Assembly: GCF_001949145.1 (NCBI RefSeq)
Contig: NW_019091363.1
Span: forward strand, 461,555-525,554
Source of the DNA: Acanthaster planci
Lineage: Eukaryota > Echinodermata > Asteroidea > Valvatida > Acanthasteridae
Reading direction: 5' to 3'
DNA: 64,000 nt
Positions 55,801 through 64,000 of the stretch are shown here, piece by piece (positions within the stretch are counted from its first letter, which is position 1; every line of letters begins with the position of its first letter). A program made the translations under genes and the position numbers. The notes under the pieces were generated by a model that was given only the letters and a program-made list of their open reading frames with translations, did no database searches and was not told the DNA's origin.

Positions 55801-56522
55801 GCAATCGCCAAATCTTGCTACGATTAATCAACGGACAATTGATGTGCCACTCCTCGTGTATGAAATCAGATTACATACATGTACATGTACAGCTTGATGC
55901 TGCCATTTCAAATGCAAACTGCTTCATCAAATACTTTAACCGTCTCTAACTTCACAGGCACCAATTTTTACCCCCCCCCGGTTGAGAGGGAGCGAAATAG
56001 GAGTGAAGTGACTTGCCTGAGGTCACAACACATAACCAAGTGCTGGATTTGAACCCCCAACTCTATTTTGGAGTTACAAACATAAACCTCTAGGCCACAC
56101 ACCTACCTCATATGGAACATTAGTTTACTGTGTAGTGCTGTTAGAGGATTTGTGAGGCTTTGACTATGTCCCATTTACTTGGCTATGGCTGAAAGTAAGA
56201 CATGAGTCTATGAGAAAGGATGAAGTCACTAAGCTGGCAACTTCCATAGACTTATGTATTATCTTCAGCCCCAGACATGTACTTTGGATGTGACATTTTC
56301 TGCAGCAGTGCCTAAGGAGTTATATTGGTTTTGTTTAACTTCTTTACATTAAAAAAAAAATTTTCCCCCTTTTTTGATTTTATTTTTGGCAGAGGTCACG
56401 AAAACATCACAATGACGCTGAATTGGAATGTCATTCCAGGAGCCGGGTTGCTGCCAAGGATCACAGGCGATGGCAAACATGTGTTTGCGTTCCCCAATGA
56501 GTACAGTACCAAGAGAATATAA
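49744..56522 (+). CDS. SPCS3: Signal peptidase complex subunit 3 (SPC22/23), complete, 4 exons
   Basis: This is the accessory subunit of the ER signal peptidase complex, which removes signal peptides from nascent secretory proteins. Exons are 49744-49886, 53603-53747, 54650-54765 and 56393-56522. They join in frame to 177 residues (human protein about 180). The start [18 protein letters not shown] is almost identical to vertebrate SPCS3 and fixes the start codon. One N-terminal membrane segment follows (about residues 11-34), then a lumenal domain with [49 protein letters not shown] and [13 protein letters not shown]. The lumenal N-glycosylation site (ENIT) sits where the vertebrate one is. 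The frame is open upstream of 49744 but has no earlier ATG. Intact and likely functional. Confidence 0.97.
49887..53602 (+). other. SPCS3 intron 1
   Basis: 3.7 kb, the largest intron of the window. It contains the direct duplication at 51593-51787 and a segment near 50990-51075 with gtggctgcagccaagttcc that resembles foldback family A. No exon was recognised. Confidence 0.65.
51593..51787. repeat. Recent tandem duplication, ~97-bp unit, 2 copies
   Basis: Copies start with ccagagccacttttgagtga at 51593 and at 51690 and run through gcacagtgtctattt. They appear identical except for one extra t (gtgttaagc versus gtgtttaagc), which points to a recent event or an assembly artefact. Confidence 0.93.
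53603..53747 (+). CDS. SPCS3: SPCS3 exon 2
   Basis: Acceptor atccacag|a and donor aaaat|gtaagc, phase 2 to 0. It encodes [18 protein letters not shown] and [16 protein letters not shown]. Confidence 0.96.
53861..54142. mobile_element. Foldback element enclosing a GGTCTC-type repeat
   Basis: ttaattttggatttttgccc..gcc at 53861 is mirrored by gggcaggg..aaaaatccaaaattaa ending at 54142. Inside lies an irregular array of ggtctcgg/ggtcttgg/tctcgag (about 53920-54060), bounded by copies of acaacactg. In SPCS3 intron 2. Confidence 0.82.
54650..54765 (+). CDS. SPCS3: SPCS3 exon 3
   Basis: Acceptor catcccag|a and donor taaa|gtgagt, phase 0 to 2. It encodes [20 protein letters not shown] and [11 protein letters not shown]. 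Confidence 0.97.
56036..56105 (-). mobile_element. tRNA-derived SINE head (decayed)
   Basis: On the - strand: ggtgtgtggcctagaggttt (A-box-like) and gggttcaaatccagc (B box). No proper acceptor stem. In SPCS3 intron 3. Confidence 0.55.
56174..56272. mobile_element. Foldback/MITE-like element, family A copy 2
   Basis: ttacttggctatggctgaaa..acatgagtctatg is mirrored by catagacttatgtat..cttcagcc. Arm order and sequence resemble the element at 11245-11347, with more divergence. Confidence 0.6.
56393..56522 (+). CDS. SPCS3: SPCS3 exon 4 with stop
   Basis: Acceptor ttggcag|a. It encodes [18 protein letters not shown], then [14 protein letters not shown], with TAA at 56520-56522. Confidence 0.96.
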
Positions 56523-57630
56523 AGAAACCTCATGAATTTTCTTCACCGAATTTTACAACCTGTGCCAAGATTTCACGAGGTGCCTTGTTGGAGTGTTTAT
56601 CTTTGATCCTGTGCAGTATTTACAAGTGTATGTTGGCGCACCTGTGGACAATTTTCTTGTATCATCCATTACTCTGCACTCCAACATGGATTCTCGGGAA
56701 ACACCTCCATGGCCTTGTGTGAAGGACTTGGCTACAGTTACAGCCAGCTCTAACACTTGAATGTATGAAGGTAACTGGCTTGTGCCTGCCGCTTCTCTCC
56801 ATGGACCTGTTTGCTGTTGCTGGTTTATGATTCAGACCTCAGCCTGTCACACACCGAATGCTTAAATTATGTTGGAAGCAATGTGTATTATTCAAAACGG
56901 TTTCTTTGTGAAAGCAAGGTGTAGGCCTACATGTTTTATTTTACCTCAGAGGACAGAACATAAAGGGAACAAAGTTGCTTCCCTGCCCTTCAGTAGTGGT
57001 CAGCAGTGTGGTAGTCGAGTCTTTCATAAGTCCCTGCAAGCCCATTACAAGTCATGCAGTCTTAAGCCAAGTCACAGTGTGCAAGCATTCCTTTGTCCAT
57101 GTCCACCCTGTTACTTATGACTGGCCTCGTGAAAGGACTTGTGATGGACTCGACTAACGATAGTCAGTCTTTTTCACTGTCTGGGATCGTACAGTCCAGT
57201 CGGAGGGTTAGTGGGCAAAAATCCAGTGTAGTTGTCGAGTTCATTCCAAGTCCCCGCAAGGCCATCACAAGTCATCCAGTCTTAAAGTCATAGGCTATCT
57301 AAATGAACTGTAACAGAGGTATTCCTTTGTCATTCTTCACCCCGCTACTTGCGACTGGACTTGTGAAGGGACGAACAGGGTGTGTGGCAGACTACAGCAC
57401 CCCAGAAGCCATGCCAAAATTTAAACCGTACATGTTCGTGTTGAATAAATGCATGTGAAGGACAGTTTTGAGTTAGCCAGCTAAGACGTTTTTTCATCTG
57501 TTTCTGTAATTGAGGGTTGCTCAGATAATGCATTTAACTCTCCACAGTATTTTTAAAATGGATGCAGATAAACATTACATTTGTACAGAATGTGCAGAGA
57601 GTAAAAATAAAATTGTGATGTTTTGGAATG
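56523..57630 (+). other. SPCS3 3' UTR (probable)
   Basis: From the stop to just past AATAAA at 57606-57611, which is followed by a GT-rich stretch (ttgtgatgttttgg). It contains two related segments at about 57000-57140 and 57225-57370, sharing gtcgagt..cat..aagtccc..gcaag..cat..acaagtcat.cagtctta. Confidence 0.5.
57606..57611 (+). terminator. SPCS3: Candidate poly(A) signal of SPCS3
   Basis: AATAAA about 1.08 kb after the stop, followed by a GT-rich element. It fits the usual 3' end layout. Confidence 0.45.
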
Positions 57631-60600
57631 GAAAATGAGAACAGCATATTAGTTTTCGTTTGAATTGAATGCAGTGAAAGATTTGTCACTCATGGTCCAG
57701 GAAAGAGACCCTCGGATAATTGTACTGTCCTTTTAGAACAACGTAAGGAACTTAAATTTTTAAGAGCACTTTGCATACCTTCTTGTTTTAGAGTTTCTCG
57801 ACTGTGGATGTTTTTTCTGTTCTTTGGTCTTGAGGGGAAAAGTTTTCATGTTTTAATTGCATTTTTGTGGAGGGGTGGAAATTGTGGTTGGAAATTCACA
57901 TCATAAATGCTGACATAAATTAGTTATGGTGTTGCGGATGTACATTTCATGACTCCTGTTTTCATTTAATCATTTTATTCAGTCAAGGTACTGTATTATA
58001 TCCATAAAGCATGGCGTCAGCCTTGTTTGGTGGCTTTAAATTTACAGTGCAATTGATTTATACCAGTACTTGCCTCACCCTTGTCCATGGTGTCGTTTTG
58101 GTTAAGGTTGGCACTCGCAATCTGTGGTTATGTACAAATCAGGCACAAGACTTGGGCTTTGCCCCCCCCCCCAAAGAAGAGGAAACACTTCAAGTAACCG
58201 GCTCAGTGAGTTGGTAACTTGGGTTGAGTAAGTACGATATACCATGTGTCAAATTGAATGCTGTTGCACTTTCGGGAGAAGGCGCTGGATGTAGTAATCC
58301 AATGCGCATATTAAACATTGGCAACCATGGCAACCTCCAAGTGACTCAGTGTGTTGTGAATTGCTCGTAATAAGCACAGGAAGTCTTGAAGCGCTTGACA
58401 ACTCTGCAAAGAAAATTAGGTCAGATGCAAAAAGATTAAAGGAAACCACCATTTCAGTGTCATTTTCTGAAATCTAAATTCTGTACAGTTTAATTTTGTG
58501 GCTCTTCTTAAATCAGACGTCACAGTGCTGCTCAGCAATTGTACATCTTTTGTAACTTTACAGAAAAGGTTGTTACTCATTAGTATGTGGTTCTAATGCA
58601 CTTTTACACTTCATCAGAAAGTGGCAGGAAACCAGCTTGAGTATGAAGATGTGAATACCTTGGAATTTGTAGCATATTAACATCAAAAGTATTGTGCAGC
58701 TTTTCCCGTTTGCATCGGCCAAGAGAAGTTACAAAATAAAACCAAACTTCTTCATAGTAAGATTTCAAACGAAAGCCCATAAAATATGTTTGATGAAAAC
58801 AATTGCTACATGTATGCTCGTAGTTTATTGCAAAATTTACATGTAGAAAACAAACAGAATCTAAATTTATTTATCCATTTACTTATTGTTTTAACTGGGT
58901 GACCCATGCAGTAGAATCCACTAGTCTCCCACAGGTCCCAGTACATTACACTAAAGGGCTTATAGCCAATGCTTCTTGTACCTTGGTGCTAAGACAATTG
59001 GAAATGATCACACGAAACAGTTTACTCAAAGGGTAAAGAATGTACACAGGTTGTGGTAAATATGTCGATTATAAATGCAGGTGCTTGCTGGAACCATTTA
59101 CATGAATAAAAAAGTCAGCTGATGTCAGGATTTTATGTTGTAGGTGTGAAGGCTTAACAGTGCAAACAAACACAGACCATATTTTCCTTTATTACATACA
59201 CAAATTGGGCAGGGACTTTGTTCTTGAAAGGGCAAGGCAATTTTTCATTTGCAAAGGGCACTTGTATTGGAAAATCAACTTGTCTGTGGGGGCATTTCAT
59301 TGGGCATTGGGGGCAAAGACCAGGGGCATCAAGGCAGTGACCTCTGATCCCTCAGTGAAGTTCCTGCCTTGCATTACGCATGAATTGTTTTTTTCACTGT
59401 CCGATACGATCCCACTGTTTGAATGGGCGGTAGAAGTTTTCAGAAATATCACCCTAGGTGATTGTTGGATTATATGTCAAAATGTACAAAAAGAGTTGAA
59501 GAGGGGCAGAAATGTTGTTCATTACCTGGTGTTTTTATAACCGTGTACAACTGTTAACACATAGTGAATAATTCTTTCACTCTTGCACTAGCATCCAACC
59601 ACAGTTCCAGCAAAAATATGACTGATGTAGAAAGAACAGATTCACAACAACAAAATTTGTCTCAAAGGAGAAAAAAGGTCTGCTACAGCCCAGTTTTATG
59701 CCCCGATACAATACTGTGACCAGATTTCATTTGTTAGATACACATGGGGGGGGGCCTTCATCAAAGATTCATGATGATCTTCAGCAGGTATTTCATCAAG
59801 CTGCTAAGTAAAATTTCCTGCTTAGCAAATTAAGCCAAATCCAGTTTAATAGAGCCAGCTATTAACAGTGCAAGTCTAATGACAGTGTGGCTAGTAACCC
59901 TTTTCTGCTGAGCAAAGATTTCCATGCTAAGCAACATCAGTGCCAAATACATGAACATGTAGTAGATTTACGGAACTGATGTCTAGTGTTAACAAACAAT
60001 GAGTGGTAACAGGTACTGTGGATGTGGACTTGATACCAGTTCGCAGTCGCGTCCATCACAAGTTCAGTCCTAAGTCTTTTCACAAGGCCCGTTACAGGGC
60101 AAACATGGGCACTAAGGAATGTTTTTATTGCAGTTCATCTGACAAGCTTGTGATTCAACATTGGTGAACTGGATGGCTTATGATGGACTTGTTGGGTCTC
60201 GACCAAAAAAACTGCTTCACAATCAAGGTTTTGCATTACAGTAACAACTTTTTCTTTTGGTCCTGCACAAAAGCTGATCCCAAATCCTGTCCTCTTGAAA
60301 TCACAAACAGAATTCACCCATCAACCCTAACCTTCCCAGATCCCTCAAAATCCATCAAATGTGAAAAGATGTGAAAAGATATTGCAGGATGGGTCCAGCT
60401 GTTATTGGTCTTCTTTATGAGGCGGCCATCTTGAATCTTGGACAAAAAAGTCATGACACCGTTTTTGTCCAAATGAAACATACCATTCAAAGTGAGACTA
60501 TACCTGTAATTAGTCAGGCACCTTACCTTAGTGTTTTGTGAATAAAGTGGATTAGGATAGCATGATTCAAAATGGCCACCTAGTGAACGACGCCCATATG

Positions 60601-62010
60601 ACTTTGATGTCCCTTGAGTGTTGAAGTGCAAAGAAGTGGCCACTGTATTTCTGCAAAGTGGAGGATTTTGAAGGATTCAAAAGGCTACTAGTAAAACTGC
60701 CTTAGGAATAAGAATTTGAAAGGTCCACTTTTTCCATCAAATAAAAATCTCTTACAGAAAAGAAACCCAGAACAAAAAAAACCCAACAATGCTGAATCCT
60801 GCCTCATAACTACTTATTTATCAAAGTTGATAAATTCATTTTACATGTACAAAATATTAACATCTCTCTCGATTTAATATGTACACATTACTCTATATTC
60901 AACTAATTCATAACGCAATCTAACTTTGGCAACTCTACGTTTGTAAAATCATAAAAAAGACTGAACATTTTAGTGTTGCCTTTGGGAAAAAAAAATTTCC
61001 ATCACGGGTTACAACTAAAAGTGCATTTAATAAACTTGAACTGTGACCTCACCAATACTATAAATTGCAGATGAATCACAATGACCGATAATCATATAAT
61101 AATAGATGAAAAATTAAAATTGATAAATTTAATTAATACTTCCACTACCAATTTTAATAATAGGCATAAGAAAATTATTCCCTTCTTTATTCTGTAGGTA
61201 TGTAATAAATTCACACTATACTTTTGTTTGCAGTTGATGTAGTTAAATATTAATGACAATAACATTTCTTGCCCAACTGCTTGTTGGTCTCCCTGAAATG
61301 TGGTCAAATTTGGTGTCTGGTGCTTGGGTACTGATTCATTTTCTAACGAGCCATCTCAAACATCTCAAGTGGCTGAAAAATTGGGAAACTAATGCACGTG
61401 TAAGTTGTAGGATTCTTAATGACAGTCCCTCACAATATTTCCACATTGAAGCTACCTGATTGCATGTTTCCCCAACTTCAGGGATGACAAGGTGCCAAAT
61501 GATAATTTGGCCAGGGCAAATGCCGAGCTTCTTGCGAGTGGAGTGAGTGGTTTCACCTGCAACTTGTCTAGAATGAGTTTTGAGATGGCTCTGAAGCCAA
61601 AAACGGAGTGATTTTTAACTTCCACACGCAATCTCATGCACACATATTAAGACTATTCCCGGTTAAACCTAAACCAACACATTTCAGAACTGGGTCATTT
61701 CCACTGGACTCTCTGGCTATGGGCAGTAAACAGAAACGCTGTTGTAATCTCAAAGAATACTGACGGGCCAATGCTTTTCCCTGCTGTGGGTGAACAAGTC
61801 TCTTCTATCCTTCCACAAAGTACACCTGACTACCTTTAGCCACACAATGACAACATCAATTTGTGTTGTCGGTACATAGGTGCTTGTAACCCAAATGTTT
61901 CACAAGCTGTTGTGCTTTTTCCCCAAGACCTGCACAACTGGCCATGTACTCCACAAAAGTAGTAACACTTGATACCTGATACGAATGAACATTGGGAGTT
62001 ACGTTTTCAG
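57631..62010. other. Spacer between convergent genes and USP 3' UTR
   Basis: No coding region recognised on either strand. On the - strand a possible poly(A) signal (AATAAA) lies at 61191-61186, about 820 bases after the USP stop. The region is AT-rich. A segment near 60020-60090 (gtccatcacaagttcagtcc) looks distantly like the duplicated motif in the SPCS3 3' UTR. Confidence 0.5.
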
Positions 62011-62115
62011 CTAAAGATCCCTCGCTTGGTAGAACAGAATGTACCCAGAATCTGATGTCTTTTGGACCTCCGTTGCGAGTCCGTAAAACTCCTCAATGTT
62101 AGAGACGTCAATTTT
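62011..62115 (-). CDS. USP12/46 last exon with stop
   Basis: On the - strand: acceptor ctcaacag|a. It encodes [20 protein letters not shown], then [14 protein letters not shown] and TAG at 62013-62011. Confidence 0.95.
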   Translation of the reverse strand, partial: KIDVSNIEEFYGLATEVQKTSDSGYILFYQARDL

Positions 62116-63874
62116 CTGTTGAGAAAAGCAGAGACCATTCGTCAGTGCAAGAAAGTATATCCCGTTTAAGGAGTTTGTTTGCAGTACTAAGAAGAAGTAG
62201 CATTTGATCGTTACTTTGATCATTCAGCACTGCCTCAGGTGTCCTATGCCAAAGTTATTTGTATGCACTGGATCGCACCATTTTCAGTCTGGTGTCTATA
62301 AACATGGCCATTAATTGCATTACATAAAACAGCGATAACATGACCATTCCATTTGTGGATCTCTGGTTAGAAAAGGTGCATTACACTTCTTGCTAGTTTG
62401 CTGGTAAGACATGATAGAAATTTGGAGGGGAAAAATGCATCGGTACTTACGTCTACCAGGTCATCATCGAATAGCAGCCAGAAGCCGTGGCTTTTGACGA
62501 TGGTAATGTAATGGCCCCTGTTAGGACCACTGCAGGAAGACAAATGTGAAGACTTTGTGTCATTTAAAGATGGAGATTGGGCTGAATTGAAAAGAAACAT
62601 CTGTTTGGTAAATGTGGTATCGATGAATAAACCAAATCTGCCTGATACTGGGAATGTACAAGATTTTCTTCCATCCTTAAGAATTGATAATAGCTTGATT
62701 TTATAACTTGAAGGTTACAGGCAAAATTGTTCTCAAAAAACTGTAAATGTGATCAAGTTAATCAAAGCCGACCTACTGCCTGAAAAAACATTGAACTCAT
62801 AGGTTTACCTTCCACAGTGGATGACGACGGAGACCAGATCATAGAGCTTGTCCGGGCTGGTTGCATCATCAGACTGTACAGCATAACAGGTGATAGGGGT
62901 AAGATTAAAAAAAAACAACAGAACGTCATGACTGTTGCAGAAAGATGAAGTACACTGTACCTACGCAGATGGAACTACTGTGACAACAAAGGCGAGATAA
63001 GACAGCACACTTCACATGTATGTGCATCTCACATCGGCATGAAGTGACTTTGGATGGTACAGCATCATTGCTACTACTGGAAAAGGCTTATGCTAAATTC
63101 CCACATAATTTAGCAACTCTGGGTGGCTAACCAGTTAATGTCACTTCACATGAAAAACAAGGAAGGCTAATTGTGTTTCTTGGGGTGCAATTACACATTG
63201 AATACTAACGACTTATCTACAGACAGCAATTTCAAAGAACTGAGGTGGTGTCCCATTCACATGCATATACGCAGGTGTAACTTTAGATGTGAAAGTATTT
63301 GGTGCCAGTAGTTCATAAAAGGAGTACCGCGAGTCCCTGTCTGACCTGTATGTGAGCTTGGTACTGCCTTGGTAATGGCCTCTTTAACAGGCTCTCAGAG
63401 AAGCCTTCCTTGGGGCAACTACTTGAGATGTACGGTTATTTGGTCCCTCTCTTTCTCACAGGCACATCAAAAATCCATGTGTGACCCACATACACCAATA
63501 CTACTGCCTCAGTATTGGGGCACGCTCGAGCAACAACCGTTTGTCAACCACCAGTCGATTTTGCCTGGTACCCAGGATACATATAGTGCACGGGCTACCA
63601 GGGAAAATCAATGGGGAGTTGACAAGTGGGCGTTGCTCAAACGTAATTGTGGCTTGTAAATGTAGTCATCAGAGTGGTCTGGGGAGGAAATTTACAAAGG
63701 GAAGCGAGTTGAGTATCTGACACTGCCTTGGGCGGACTCACCGTGTTCATGAGTCTGAGCTCAAGTGGGAATACAACGCGGTAGGAGAGCTTGGTGTAGC
63801 GGTGGACTTGCTCCATGTACTTGAAGCGCTTGAGGTGTAAGGCAAGGATCTGAGGCAGTTTCTTGACTTGCATT
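62011..63874 (-). CDS. USP12/USP46-type deubiquitinase, last four exons (partial)
   Basis: C-terminal part of a ubiquitin-specific protease (C19 cysteine protease), which in its family works with WDR48/WDR20-type activators to remove ubiquitin. Exons in coding order on the - strand are 63874-63742, 62873-62809, 62529-62451 and 62115-62011. They join in frame to about 126 residues. Marks: [31 protein letters not shown], then [11 protein letters not shown] and [20 protein letters not shown]. The His of RGHY is the catalytic His, and FDDD carries the acidic partner. The end is [28 protein letters not shown] and TAG (62013-62011). USP12 and USP46 are vertebrate paralogues, so this may be the single pre-duplication gene. 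The catalytic Cys region and zinc ribbon lie beyond 64000. Confidence 0.95.
62451..62529 (-). CDS. USP12/46 exon: catalytic His region
   Basis: On the - strand: acceptor tcctgcag|t and donor agac|gtaagt, phase 2 to 0. It encodes [20 protein letters not shown] and DDDLVD. Confidence 0.96.
62809..62873 (-). CDS. USP12/46 exon: VVIHCG region
   Basis: On the - strand: acceptor gctgtacag|t and donor ggaag|gtaaac, phase 0 to 2. It encodes [21 protein letters not shown], ending two bases into a Ser codon. Confidence 0.94.
62874..63741 (-). other. USP intron with family B foldback
   Basis: Intron between the two upstream USP exons. It contains the foldback 63528-63638. No exon was recognised. Confidence 0.7.
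63528..63638. mobile_element. Foldback element, family B copy 2
   Basis: gagcaac..ttgtcaac..gattttgcctggtaccca on the left is mirrored by accagggaaaatc..gttgacaag..gttgctc on the right. It shares the cctggtacccag and accagggaaaat parts with 35111-35188. Confidence 0.75.
63742..63874 (-). CDS. USP12/46 exon: LHLKRF region
   Basis: On the - strand: acceptor actccag|a and donor acacg|gtgag. It starts with the last base of a codon and ends in phase 0. It encodes [35 protein letters not shown] and PLELRLMNT. Confidence 0.95.
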
Positions 63875-64000
63875 CTGGAGTAAAGGGTTAGCAGAAGAGA
63901 AAGGGGTCGAGAAGGGAACAAGCAAGGTTACTAATAGGTGGGTAGTGTCATGACTGGTATTGAAATACACTGGCTTAACCCTCCTATGGTTTTACGGCAC

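Overview
This is eukaryotic nuclear DNA. Genes are split into many short exons with GT..AG introns of a few hundred bases to about 3.7 kb. Proteins read from both strands match animal families, and the introns hold many short foldback and tRNA-derived repeats. The domain mix, the close match to vertebrate KLHL8, SPCS3 and USP12/46, and the repeat style suggest a marine invertebrate. A deuterostome such as an echinoderm, hemichordate or amphioxus is my guess; the species cannot be read from the sequence.

Layout. (1) 3438-9699, + strand: six exons encoding the whole Kelch propeller and the stop codon of a KLHL8-type Cullin-3 adaptor. Its BTB and BACK exons were not found in 1-3437 and probably lie to the left of the window. 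(2) 14214/14651-46434, + strand: one complete adhesion GPCR of 37 coding exons, about 1,524 residues. Domain order is signal peptide, 2 CUB, 12 EGF, hormone-receptor domain (HormR), GAIN with a GPS cleavage site, seven-helix domain and a ~144-residue tail. Every exon joins in frame. One junction (38.2-39.4 kb) and the start codon remain ambiguous. (3) 49744-56522, + strand: complete four-exon SPCS3, the 22/23 kDa subunit of the ER signal peptidase complex, with an ERSE-like element in its promoter. (4) 63874-62011, - strand: the last four exons of a USP12/USP46-type deubiquitinase, including the catalytic His region. Its 5' part lies to the right of the window. SPCS3 and the USP gene are convergent.

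The four genes do not form one pathway: a ubiquitin-ligase adaptor, a surface receptor, a secretory protease subunit and a deubiquitinase. The most unusual item is the receptor. Its seven-helix domain and tethered agonist resemble latrophilins, but its ectodomain is a CUB/EGF array built from symmetric phase 1-1 exons. From memory, KLHL8, SPCS3, USP46 and the latrophilin ADGRL3 all lie on human chromosome 4, so the window may preserve an old linkage group.

The non-coding part holds at least seven foldback/MITE-like elements, a SINE present in a long and a partial copy, several other tRNA-like SINE heads, a GGTCTC-type array inside a foldback, several local tandem duplications, and an inverted pair carrying a hammerhead-ribozyme-like core.
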